Positions 43,712 through 54,620 of a DNA stretch of 64,000 nucleotides are shown one piece after another. Location of the stretch: the NCBI GenBank assembly GCA_001466705.2, contig LATX02000089.1:1-64000 (forward strand), given 5' to 3'. Both the position numbers and the translations under genes were made by a program. The stretch is from Moniliophthora roreri (lineage: Eukaryota; Basidiomycota; Agaricomycetes; Agaricales; Marasmiaceae). A model generated the notes under the pieces. It did no database searches. It saw only the letters and a program-made list of their open reading frames with translations, and had not been told where the DNA came from. Position 1 is the first letter of the stretch; the number at the start of each line of letters is the position of its first letter.

Positions 43712-44698
43712 CGTTGGAACTGAGGACTCGAGAGCGATTCGGTATTGAGACAAGAAGCTCGCCTTTGCTGTGAGCAAGAGTAAAATGGGGTGTCAAAAGC
43801 TGAAGAACTGAGGGGCTGAGGATAGACGATATTGTAGTCGTCATTTATGTATTTTCTGAAATGCACGCCACAAAACTTTCGCCTGGAGAGAGCGCCGTTG
43901 AGAATCCTCCAAAGAGTCTAGAATCCAGGCTTTGCGTTACATCATAATGGAAAACCGATGTTGTTTCGGCAGCCGTGACTCCTCTTGCTGTTGGGTAAGA
44001 TTTCTACTTGTTCACCGGCAGAAAGACAAGAAAGGAAATACCAAAGGCTGTCGACGGGTGGGAGAGCAGTAGACGTCATTCACAGACAGGTACACGTAGA
44101 ATTTGTGAGCGACCGTCACTCAGTCTACATTCGTCGAGACCAGGGAAGGAAATAATGTTCCCATCGAAAAACATTAGCAAGGATCGAGATGAGCACTAAC
44201 ATAAAGATATTTGCATCGAGTAAAGGTACGGTACAGCCCCAGATGATATCAGGTCTCTCCGGCAGTTTCGCGGAAACGAGAAATAAGACAAGTGTGTCAG
44301 GGAAAAACTTGACCTGGCGGATGCGCGGGTATGCGACCTTGCACCATTGGGAAATACCTCGTCACGCTTTCTCATTGATCCATGGCGGGAATTCGCAAGA
44401 CTGTTAGTGAAACGCCTGTAGTCATCCACTGGGAAGAAAAGAGGTAAAACACACTCTTCTCAATGATTAATGACCTACAATCTGGAGTCTAGATAGAAAA
44501 CCGCGCAGTAAATGCTACCTGTGGCGCATAGTCTGAGCGCGTAAGATCCTCGTAATCGACGTTGCGATGACTCACATTGACACTCCCAGTCTCAAAAACA
44601 TATGCACAAGGCCCTTAATCATACACTTACTGCTAGTTCGCGACGGGATTAAACGAATGAAAGACCGGGTTGCTTATACATCTTGGCTCGTGATATTG
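43712..44698. other. intergenic, nothing recognised
   Basis: Only short frames without motifs. Confidence 0.4.
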
Positions 44699-45745
44699 TC
44701 AATTCTTTCCATTCCAGAATACATGCTGATTCCATCCGGGGGGAGCCTTGACAGGCTGAACAAATCGACCGGTGATAGTGGGGAGATCAGTGCGCTGGAG
44801 GAACCAAACGTCGGTAATCCCTTGGCTTTCAAGATACTGTGCCATCCGTTTATAGTTGAGACCAACAGCGTGAGGTCCATGACTATCGTCAGACAGGGTT
44901 AATTTTCCATTTTGACTGACAATCAGCTGAATTGCATGTCAGCGGAGACACGGATGAGCGCTCGAAAAGACGCACCCGTAGGACATCTTGCCCCGGGTAT
45001 GCAGTATCCCAATTTTTTCTTAACGCGGCCGAATTGACTTCAAACAAGGCTCCATATTCCACCCCAAACCTGATGTTTCGTTCCAGTGATGCCCAAGCAC
45101 GACGATAGTCCTCGAGCCGTAGACTAGGCCTGTACAAACGGCACAGGTCAATATGACCGATGATTTCGGGTCTGAACCTTTCAAGCAACGTGTATTGTGC
45201 GTCGAAGTAGCTGCAAAGGAAGTTCTCCATCGTCTCGGTTTCCGTTCCCGCTTCGTGTGCACGTAAGCATTTATAATATGTAGGTGCGTCAAAATCAATG
45301 GGGATTTCTCCCACATGATGTACCGAGCCGACTAAGTATTCGACGCGGCCTTCATAGCGGCGAAGAAGGTCGTCCAAGTGATGCAAATCGGCCGAGGTGA
45401 TAAACTCGGTTTCAAGGCCGACGAGCAAGGTTATCTGGGACGCATACAATGTTTTGAGGCGGTGAGCTTCATGAATAAAGCGATCGAACTGATCCAAGAG
45501 CGCTCCAGAGTCCAGTCCCTCCTAGATGAAGATTAAAATGATGAATGTTGTCGACTATAACCTCTGAGTCAACACGCGCTACTCACCTCTTCTGGGTAAA
45601 GATCCTGGGATCTATATCTCGGGACGTGTTCTGTCAATCCGTATACCTCAAATCCCTGACGTATAGCCTCGAGAACCACCTCTTCTAGCGTCCCACTAGC
45701 GTGTTTACAGAATTGACCCGAATGAGAATGATGACTGTAAGGCAT
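44699..45745 (-). CDS. HIS2: histidinol-phosphatase (PHP family)
   Basis: Hydrolyses L-histidinol phosphate to histidinol in histidine synthesis. Coding exons on -: 45745-45587, 45521-44976, 44926-44699 (310 aa; yeast His2 335). PHP-domain metal ligands: HSHS in SHHSHSGQFCKH, GLTEHVPRY, the Glu of VGLETEFITSADL, YLVGSVHHVG, IIGHIDLCRLYRP and LSDDSHGPHAVG. A GCN4-type site TGAGTCA lies inside the first intron (45565-45571); whether it acts is unknown. Start chosen at the first ATG, five codons before the first metal His pair. Confidence 0.93.
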
Positions 45746-47077
45746 CAAGAGATAGATAGATAGATCGCCTCTCCTGAATTAGCACCACCACTGTGTCGAC
45801 CTGCAAATCTCACTCCCCATCGTAAGTGTCAAGATGCCGGTTCAAGATGCAGCCCGAAACATGAACTCTTTGAAAATTTATCAGACGTAGCAGGATTTGT
45901 ATATGTCTATGGGTCACAATAGGCGGCGATTCATTCTTGGGGCAACGGTACGAGCTCATCTTTTGTTTTGCCGCGTTACCCTTTTCAGCCGTCCTTATGT
46001 TCCAGATCCAAATTAAATGGAGGATGTGTCAGCGTGCTCTAAACTTGAAGGTGATACACATTGGAGATGGACTGTGTTATGGCGCTCATGAGGAGTGAAG
46101 ATATTTCTCCGCCGGAGAAACTTGCTCTGATACACAGCACTGGATTGCTCGTACGGAAAATTATCTTAGCTTGATCCTCTCAGTCGCTGACTTGCCAAAT
46201 TCAGGGCTTCATACCTCGTGTCATTGAATCATATGCTCATAGTGGTGATATGAGGCGAAATTGCAACGAAAAGATTCACCGCGACAATGGGCAGAATACT
46301 CCGCTGCGAAATCTGAGACGAACAAAACATTGACGACATGACAGGCTCTTGTCCCTTGCGTAATCTTTGCAGCATTCAGACACGTCCCGCCAATGGGAGA
46401 GAGAAGCAGAATCGCCGTCAGGATTTGGTCACCCATCATCCGCAGCAAACCTAGTGAGCTCTAGCTTTGCAGCATGACACTTCTACGTGACCTCCGCCAA
46501 TCGTCGTCAGTTTTACTCAACCCAAGGGGACTGGCTTCATCGCATCATTGAAACCACACGTTGGATCCATGGATGAGTCACTTTGAGAGGGTTTGGAACG
46601 GTCTCCGGGTCTCAGATGCGTATGTCGCTCTCGTTCTATCAGTGTCAGACGCTGTCGCTTTCTCTGATACAGACCTTGATTTTTGGCATTCACGTCTGCC
46701 ACCGAATTTCACAATGCACTCCCTGGCCAACGCTTAAAATGACAGCCAGTACTCGCAAGCGCAAGATACGAAAAAGCGAGAAAAGTCATTCTGCACCCCC
46801 ACTGCCGCCGTCAAGCAGGGCACTCGGGTCCCTGAATACTCCCACCTCGTCCGATGCCACTCGTTGAATGGGGTTTCCTTCATTGTTCGTATCTACCTCT
46901 CGGTATTAGGTTATGCTGTACTTGCTGTCCGGACAGTCAGGATGAAGGATACTCCTGTTAGTGCTGTTAGTCTACGTTCAGATATTTCACTTTTGTTGAG
47001 GCCTCTCGGTGACCTTGGGAGCACTGATCCCGTTATCTAATTCGATTTGATATCTAATCTATGTACCATTCACGTCA
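45746..47077. other. intergenic between divergent HIS2 and URC4
   Basis: 1.3 kb without a recognised gene. A TGAGTCA (GCN4-type) site is at 46574-46580. Confidence 0.4.
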
Positions 47078-48719
47078 ATGAGTTTCAAACTCTCCATGAT
47101 GAATCTCGCCCCCGAAACCCCCCTTGAACAAAAGGCCGCCTACCTAAGGACGCTACCAGCTATACGTGAACGATGCAGCAAAGTATTTACGCTCGCAAAG
47201 GAAGGAAAGCTCGAGTACTTTGATTATCATCCGGAAAAGGAGTCAGAGGTAGCAGAGTTTTGTGCAGGAATCATCACAGTGAGCGTTATTTCTGGTTCCC
47301 TAATATACTATACTCATATCTTTCCCCATAACAGCGAGATTTTGGACCCAATTTCCATACTGTCAGTAGTTCTCCTCTATGCAGTTGATGTCATCCGTAT
47401 CGATTCCTAGATTCCACCTCACGGTCGCTGGCGCCATTTCGAACCCGGAGGATCCAGAATCGATCCTCTTCTATCAAAGTGGGATTCAGAATCTGTCGGT
47501 GCAATCGAGCAAGGGAAACGTTTGGTCGATCTCTTCATCGTTTCTGTACTCCTTGATGCGGGTGCGGGTAAAGATTGGGCATTCTATGAGAAGGAGACCA
47601 ATCAAAAATACGGTCGTTCTGAAGGATTGGCGATTGCCAGCGTCCATATGTTCAACACTGGCTACTTTTCTAGCGATCCGGAACAACCTCATCGGGTAGA
47701 TGGTAAGTCTCACTATTCTTGGGATTCATTGGGTCTTATCTTGAGATTCCTTCACAAGCCCTCGCCCTCGCCAAGATCAACCCAAATTCTCTTGCATTCG
47801 GCATGCAGGTTTCAGAAAGCAATCCTTTGGTCGGTCTCGATGGGAGAGCATCTCTGCTTAGGAATCTGGGATCGGCCCTGCTTAGTAGCCCTGATTTGTT
47901 TGGAAAAGAGGGACGACCAGGAAACTTGCTTGGTAGGTGAATACATCAGACAATGCCATTGATCTTGACAAGCATCTTTCCCGTAGATTTCCTAGAGAAA
48001 GAATCGAAAGCAGAAGGCTCAACTCGAACGGTTCACATTTCAGCTCTCTGGCATGTCTTGGTCGACGGTTTGAACTCCATCTGGCCAGCATCTCGTACTA
48101 AGCTTGGTGGGGTCTCTTTGGGAGATGTTTGGCCTTGCACGGTCCTCAAATCCAGTGCCAAATCTGAAGGCGATGATCTGGTTCCCTTTCATAAGCTCAC
48201 ACAGTGGATGACCTACAGTGTGGTTGAGGCTATCCGACACGCAACAAAATGGCGTTTTGCGGGTATGGAAGACATGACGGGTTTACCCGAGTATCGAAAC
48301 GGTAAGGTGCCGTGTCTTGGTTCTGCTTTATATGATACTCACGCTACCTTTTCGAGGCGGTCTTTTACTGGATCTAGGCGTTCTTTCCTTGAAGCCGAAC
48401 ACACTGCCAGTCGATTCAGCCTCTGGCTTGCCTCGTGCTTCAGCATCGGATCCCGCTGTTGTCGAGTGGCGAGCACTGACAGTCATATTACTGTGCGTTG
48501 GCCTGGTTACCTGTTGTGTTGATTGCCATTGACCGGCTTTGCAGCGATCGAATGGCAGACGCTATACGTCAAAAGCTTAACCTTACCCCCGAACAGTTGT
48601 CTCTTGTGCAGGTGCTGGAGAGTGCGACCTGGAAAGGGGGCAGAGAAATAGCCAAACAGAAGAGGCCAGAGACCGGAGGGCCCCCAATTGAATTGGAAAG
48701 CGATGGAACCATATTCTAA
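47078..48719 (+). CDS. URC4: URC4/DUF1688 family protein (uracil catabolism)
   Basis: Coding exons: 47078-47278, 47335-47361, 47411-47702, 47759-47932, 47987-48301, 48357-48492, 48545-48719 (439 aa). Matches the DUF1688 family that includes yeast-type Urc4, needed for the URC route of uracil breakdown; the reaction is not settled. Conserved blocks: YLRTLPAIRERCSKVFTLAK, IPPHGRWRHFEPGG, RIDPLLSKWDS, LVDLFIVSVLLDAGAGKDW, RSEGLAIASVHMF, FHKLTQWMTYSVVEAI, GGLLLDLGVLSLKP. No other URC gene is in the window. The last junction uses donor CT|gtgcgt and restores the conserved ALTVILLDRMADAI. Confidence 0.92.
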
Positions 48720-48882
48720 GGAAAGCCTCAATGTACTTAATGCTACTCTGTACGATGTCGAAACTGGAAACACTACAGCACTTTGCGTAAATAATTGGAA
48801 TCGCCGATTGTTTTTCCGACGTGATGTCACTGTAAGTGTTCCATGTGACAGGCCCCTTTACTATAAGCAACCGAAAAAAAAA

Positions 48883-48966
48883 TGACCACCGCAGGACTCG
48901 AACCTGCAACCTTTTGGTACTGTCTGGTAATCGAAGCCGAACGCGCTACCATTGCGCCAGGTAGCC
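48883..48966 (-). tRNA. tRNA-Arg(TCG) with 12-nt intron, variant anticodon stem
   Basis: 84 nt, nearly identical to the tRNA at 12655-12738. Intron TTACCAGACAGT, anticodon TCG, and a nine-T terminator directly downstream on the minus strand. The 5' half of the anticodon stem reads TTCGG instead of TTTGG while the 3' half is still CCAAA, giving a C-A mismatch in mid-stem. It may be a functional variant or a decaying copy. Confidence 0.78.
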
Positions 48967-49134
48967 ATCCAGTTGGTATCCAACTGGGAATCAATGCACC
49001 AGCATGATGGCGTTTTGCTCCTATGGACAACAACGGGTATTGATTCCCGTTGTCTGTCATCCCGTCATTTAACAGGTAATGATATCAAGAATGGACAACA
49101 GTTTCACTATCCCCCAACTCATCACCTTAACACC

Positions 49135-50292
49135 ATGGCTCTCGCTGCCTTGAAGAAAGAATATGAAGTTTGGGATACGGCCGTCAAAACCTTCGACCAA
49201 GGTCGGCTTGACAAAGCATTGTCCCTCTTCGAGGTGAGTTGTATGGTTATTTAGGCATCGACCCTGGACTGATTTTCTAGCAGTCAATGGAGCAGAATAC
49301 TCAGATTGTCATGAACACTGGACTCATTTGCACAATGAAGGAGGACTACGAGGAGTCAATTAAACATTACACACGGGCCATTGCTCAGAACTGCTATCTT
49401 GCTTTGGCGTGCGTCATGGAAACCATATTGCGACTCCTTTGCTAACATCGCTTCGACAGCTACTTTCAACGAGCCCTATGCTACTACAAGCTGGAAAGAC
49501 GCTACGAAGCAGAGGCTGACCTCTGCACTGCAGAAGTAATGATGCGGGGTAAGACCTTCGTGTAAGCACATCTTAGCGGTTGTTGTTCGATGATGGAAAC
49601 CGCTGACCCAATATTCCAGCCCTTACAATGAACAAGGTCTCGACTTTACTCTGCACAAGGCAGAAATTCTCTTTAATAAAGGGGTTGTTGTAACCCAGTG
49701 CGGTCGTGTGGAAGAGGGTACGGCAATATTCCAAAAGGCTAAAGATTTACGTCTAGGAGACGAGCAACAAGAGTTCGCCACCCAGGCTATCAATGGCCGA
49801 CGGGATTTCACGCTTTGTTCCGTAGTAAGTCGATACCATGCATTACATCTCCCTTGTTCATTAATGCAGTTATAATAGCCCCCTGGAGTCTTATACCGCC
49901 CAATGTCAACCAAGATGAAGTTCCTCCAGACCTTGAAAGTTACTAGGTCCGATACGCCCCCCGCAAACACTCTTCACTATACGAAAAGTATTCCGGACCT
50001 CTCTTCAAATATTCCCTACGATCCCGCCAGTGACGATGATTCTAGCACATGTGCTGGATCTTCTGCCAGTGTCGAAAGCCTATCTCTGAAGAAAAATCAG
50101 ACTACGGGAAACCTCTCCAGCCCCCGTGCCAGTCTTTCGTCATACTTTGCGCCCAGCTCCTCGAGCAGCTCGTGTACGATCTCCTTTGTCTCTTTATCGT
50201 CTTTCTATCTCAAAGTCTCCTATTCCAGCTCGAGCTCTTCGCTCAGACCTTACAAAAGCCATGGGAATCGACATACTCTCGCCTACAACTGA
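49135..50292 (+). CDS. noxR: NoxR/p67phox-like TPR protein (NADPH oxidase activator)
   Basis: Fungal NoxR binds small GTPase Rac and activates NADPH oxidase (Nox) for ROS signalling. Coding exons: 49135-49233, 49281-49408, 49460-49561, 49620-49824, 49879-50292 (315 aa if exon 5 is unspliced). TPR region: ALKKEYEVWDTAVKTFDQGR, VMNTGLICTMKEDYEESIKH, CYLALAYFQRALCYYKL, GLDFTLHKAEILFNKGV. It is followed by the activation-domain motif SVPPGVLYRPMSTK. After that the protein is Ser-rich only; the PB1 domain usual near the NoxR C-terminus is absent. If exon 5 is instead spliced at 50174-50228 (55 nt, GTACGA...TTCCAG), the frame runs on into the DTG protein below, giving one fused 476-aa protein ending at 50950. 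Confidence 0.82.
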
Positions 50293-50950
50293 AATCGACT
50301 CTATTCCTTGCGCCGGTGTGCGGATTGGACAAGGTAAACTTGCCGGCCTAATGGCATGGCGGTTTGTAGTTTCTCTAGACGACCAGAAAGCGGCTACAAC
50401 AAGGAGACAGCAAATGAAGCAACGTCATTGGCGTGATGTAGTGCCAGGAAAGTCCGTCGTTGTCAACTTCATTCTGGATACGGGCCGCGCCAACAGTACA
50501 ATACCGCAAGAGGCTCTCAGGGCGCTCGGGTATCGAGGGAGCTACAAGCGTGAGTTTCAATCACATAAACGGGCTGAGAGAAGTGATTGATATCTTTGCG
50601 TTTATAGCGGGGACGGAGCTCATACTCCGTGTGCAGGGTGTGAGCACAAAGTGCACTGTGGCACACCTGGGAGGGGCAGGAAGACTTGGATCACAATTCA
50701 TGACTGCGGGATCATTGACATTCTATTTCGATACCAAGCTGGATGCACCGGTACTCTACGGTATGTCTCTCCTGACTGAATATACATGCTTATCGGGTGG
50801 CTCATGACACGATATGATCTAGTTGCGGATGAGCTGAACGATAGGCCATCAGACATCCCACGAACTGTTGAGCCTGACCGTAAATTACGTCGACTCTCGT
50901 TCAAAGAAGGGGTTACGGCTCTCATACACTCGCTGAGCCTCCGAGGATAA
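50261..50950 (+). CDS. DTG-motif (retropepsin-like) protein, or C-terminal half of a NoxR fusion
   Basis: Coding exons: 50261-50549, 50608-50760, 50823-50950 (189 aa from ATG 50261), or entered from the NoxR-like exon through exon 50229-50549. Contains SIPCAGVRIGQGKLAG, then an aspartic-protease-like site NFILDTGRANSTIPQEALRA, LILRVQGVSTKCTVAHLG, and LTFYFDTKLDAPVLYV. It resembles an uncharacterised Agaricomycete family with this DTG core, normally preceded by a hydrophobic segment that is missing here. As a separate gene its ATG would lie inside the last NoxR exon in another frame. Whether it has protease activity is unknown. Confidence 0.65.
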
Positions 50951-51231
50951 ACAAACGCAGATCCCCTAGAGCGTCCAAAATTTATCTTACTGGTACTAAT
51001 GGAACATTGAATACGGATTTTATACCTCTGTACAATGTAATTTAGCTGGTCAATTCGAAAAACTTCAACTATCCTCGCTGTGCCCACGTGTAATTTACTT
51101 CTCACACTAAAATTCATCCCGAAATTCGACCACATGCCACTGTCTTCCAGCCTCCCTCGTTATCGTTCCCGAAATATGGTATAAATCATGAACCGCGCGG
51201 GAGAGTGCTCTCTTGCGCTCCACTTACAGAC

Positions 51232-53388
51232 ATGGTCAATATACGCGTTGGGATCACCTTTCTGTGTTCCTTCAGCCTCGTATTCGCTGCTTTTACGGAC
51301 AGCAAGAGGTCTCAACATCACATATCGGGGGAGGCCAAGGCAAAGTTTCCAGACCTGTATGAAGCCGGGGTGACTGAACTGCAAGCGGGCTTGGATGCTG
51401 GTCTATTCAATAGTGTTGATTTGGTTAAGGTGAGTAACGAGCTTGGGTATCATTCGCACTATTCATTCCCTCGTTCACGTAGGCATACTTTGCTCGGATA
51501 GACGAAACAAGCTTCCTGAATGCAGTCCTCGAGAAGAATCCGTCTGCGCTTGCTGAGGCCGCTGTTCTTGACAAGGAAAGAAGGAGTTCTGGAAAACGGA
51601 GTTTGCTTCATGGGATTCCCATTCTACTGAAAGTACGTGTGTTGACGGTGTCGTTCGCGGAACAACATTGACACATCGTATAGGACAACATTGCTACAAT
51701 TGCTTCAGAAGGTTAGCAATACCGATAGATCTCACTGAAACTCTGATAATTGGCGATTACAGGAATGAATACAACAGCGGGATCATTCAGTTTATTGGGC
51801 TCTGTAGTACCCGAAGACGCCGGTGTGGTAAAGCGCCTGCGAAAGGCGGGCGCAATTATTCTTGGTGAGCTGGGTTAACGGCTATCGCTTTACAAGTACC
51901 TGACCTTGAGTCTGCCATCATCAGGAAAAGCTAATCTGTCCGAGTTCGCACATTTCAGAGGAAATCTCCCATCTGGGTGGTCGGGCAGAGGCGGACAGAA
52001 CACGAACGCGTACTTTCCCAACGCAGATCCATGTGGGTCATCTTCAGGATCTGGCGTCGCGGCTTCAATTGGCCTGGTGACGGTCACTTTAGGATCGGAA
52101 ACGGATGGGAGCATCACTTGTCCATCGAGTAATAACAATGCCGTCGGAATCAAGCCTACGGTTGGGCTTACGTCTCGAGCAGGAGGTTTGTATTCTTGCA
52201 TTCCTCAAAATCCTCGACTTACACTCATGCTTTTCTCCAGTTATCCCTATTTCCGCAAACCAAGACACCATTGGCCCTATCACCCGTTCCGTATCCGATG
52301 CTGCCATCGTACTTTCCGTTATTGCTGGCAAAGATCCAAATGACAATTTCACCCTGGCACAACCAGACACAGTTCCTGATTTGACGAAAAACCTCGATGT
52401 GAACGCCCTCAAAGGAAAACGTATTGGCGTTCCACGTGCAGTCTTCTTCACTCCCGGATTCAACGATCCTTCGGTCGTGGCTGCATTTGAAGAGGCTCTA
52501 AAGACCATTGAGAGTCTGGGCGCTACTGTTGTGGATCCTGCTGATTTACCTTCAGCTGCGGAGATCAGACGATCAAATAATGAAACTATTGTCCTGGATG
52601 TCGATTTCAAGGTACGTGGACCTTGATTTGTCGAGTGAGCTCTGACCATACATTCCATATTATAGGTGCAGCTCGATGCGTACTACCAAGCACTTGTGGA
52701 GAACCCGTCTGGTGTGAGGAGTCTTGCCGATCTCATAGCTTTCAACGATGCAAACCCAGAGCTGGAGGAACCAGTCAATTTTACCGACCAATCTGAGTAT
52801 GTGTTAGTCATTTCTGTTTCCAATGGAGGCTAACGGTAGCTTGATGGTGTAGGCTTATTGCTGCTGAAGCCACAGTTGGATTTGATTCAAACTACACCCA
52901 AGCTCTGGCGTTCAACCATGAACTGGGCAGAACACGCGGCATCGATGCCGCGTTACAAGAACATAACCTTGATGCCCTGGTGCTACCTGCCACTGGGCTC
53001 ACGACCACTCCGGCAGGTGAGCAAAGACAGATACCCTGTTAGGGCTTTGATTGACCTTTTTTTAATTCATGAATACAGCAATAGCAGGCTATCCCATCGT
53101 AACAGGTAACCTCTTCAGTGACTTTTGCAGATTGTTTCCAACATATACGTTCCAGTCCCTCTTGGATTCTTTCCAGACAATGTCACTATCGAAAGTGCTG
53201 GTCCTTTGACTGTCTATCCAGCTCCAGGTGTTCCATTTGGGCTTTCATTTTTCGGAACCGCGTTCTCAGAATTTGATCTTGTTGGGTTTGCGTTTGCTTA
53301 CGAGCAGAAGACCAAGACGCGATTGGCCAGGAAAGCATTTGCTGCTGCAATACCAAAAACACAGCTGGCGGATGTTATGCAGTATTGA
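51232..53388 (+). CDS. amidase (amidase-signature family), secreted
   Basis: Paralogue of the amidase at 9784-11823. Coding exons: 51232-51429, 51483-51632, 51684-51711, 51763-51864, 51925-52185, 52241-52611, 52666-52796, 52853-53016, 53079-53105, 53156-53388 (554 aa). The N-terminal signal peptide (VGITFLCSFSLVFAAF) predicts entry to the secretory pathway, unlike its paralogue. Catalytic Lys in HGIPILLKDNIAT, Ser in DPCGSSSGSGVAAS, nucleophile Ser in GSETDGSITCPSS. The C-terminal VYPAPGVPFGLSFFG is shared. Exons 3, 4, 6 and 9 have exactly the same length in both genes (28, 102, 371, 27 nt). Substrate unknown. The ATG at 51188 is out of frame and was rejected. Confidence 0.93.
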
Positions 53389-53473
53389 TCCTCTTCATGC
53401 AACGTAGCGTGTACATTGTAGATTACTGGGTGTTGGGTGAAAAACAAAGTTCCCTTGAACAACAGGCCATGAG

Positions 53474-53567
53474 CGACACCAGCAGGATTTGAACCTGCGC
53501 CCTCAAAGAGGAACAGATAAGCCTTAGAAGTTCGAATCTGTCGCCGTAACCACTTGGCTATAGTGCC
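53474..53567 (-). tRNA. tRNA-Ser(CGA) with 12-nt intron
   Basis: 94 nt. Acceptor GGCACTA pairs with TGGTGTC. The anticodon stem ACAGA/TCTGT is restored by removing 12 nt (CTTCTAAGGCTT) after position 37, leaving loop TTCGAAA and anticodon CGA. Long variable arm as in tRNA-Ser(AGA) at 7276; T-loop TTCAAAT. 85 bp downstream of the amidase gene and antisense to it. Confidence 0.92.
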
Positions 53568-54620
53568 TTATACTACGAGGAAAAAATAAACATCATGTCT
53601 GTACACCGGACGAAGTACGAAAAATGCTCAGATGGTCAACAGTTAGCCTGGCGAGCCGTCTTTACTCGCACCGAAGATAAGCGTTCTGTGCATACGAGTA
53701 AAGCCTAGTACCCGGGGCGGGGGCAACCGTTGTGCTCGGCTAATTTCAAACTCCGCCCAGAGAGCCTCTCTTTTCTTATTGACTACGGTAATCTTATCAG
53801 CCCGTACTTCAATACGAAACGAATTTTTCTGTGCATCGTAGAACTCGTATACCAACGAAATGTTCAACAATGACTTTGATGAGGACACGAGCTTAATCTC
53901 CAACTAATCAGGCCCCTCTTGGGGACACGCTAGATGCTGAAATAGCTTCCAGAGCATAAGTGTGAAGAGAGTGAGGAAAACGGGGCTGAATAGAAAGCTC
54001 TCGCGGCCTTCTTTCCGACTCAGAAGAATCTGCTATACGGTGGACGAACACTCAACACGACGCGACCTGATGCAAGGACGGCATGAGCACAGCAAGCGTC
54101 GGACTGTGAAATTGAGCGAGCACGAAAATTCCCCCGCCCCGGGTGCCAGGCTATGGGAACTTACTGTCAAATCGTGACCCTGTCAATACGACCATCTACA
54201 CCCCAGGTGGTCCGACGTTCTACGTGCTGGAGGAAGGCAGGTTTCTGTTTCTGTTAGCAAGTTCTGGATGAAACCGTGAGTCGTTTCAATCGGGACTCTT
54301 CTTAACCTCGGGAACTTCACATTCATAGCGTCAGATGGAAACTCATATATATGGGTTCGTGGAGAAGAGTTCAAGTCAAGCGTGGATTGCATCCTTTACT
54401 TGCGCCTTCCTCAACTGAAACTTGTATCACTCGAATATAGCTCTATGCCGTTGGCTGGAAGAACCCCAAACGCATCGTTGCATGTTTTGACGACGGTCGA
54501 GTCGGGACGATATGACCAATACAGACTTTCATTAGATGACGATCTATTAAGATAAACGGAAGTTACCGCTTCACCAGCACGCTTCATGTAGCTGCACCGT
54601 TCTCGCTCCATACCTCATCG
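53568..54620. other. intergenic, possible gene remains on -
   Basis: Minus-strand stretches around 54411-54611, 54183-54392 and 53643-53903 are protein-like (FGVLPANGIELYSSDTS; SFRIEVRADKITVVNKKREA) but joined by stops, with no family identified. They may be a decayed gene. Confidence 0.35.
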
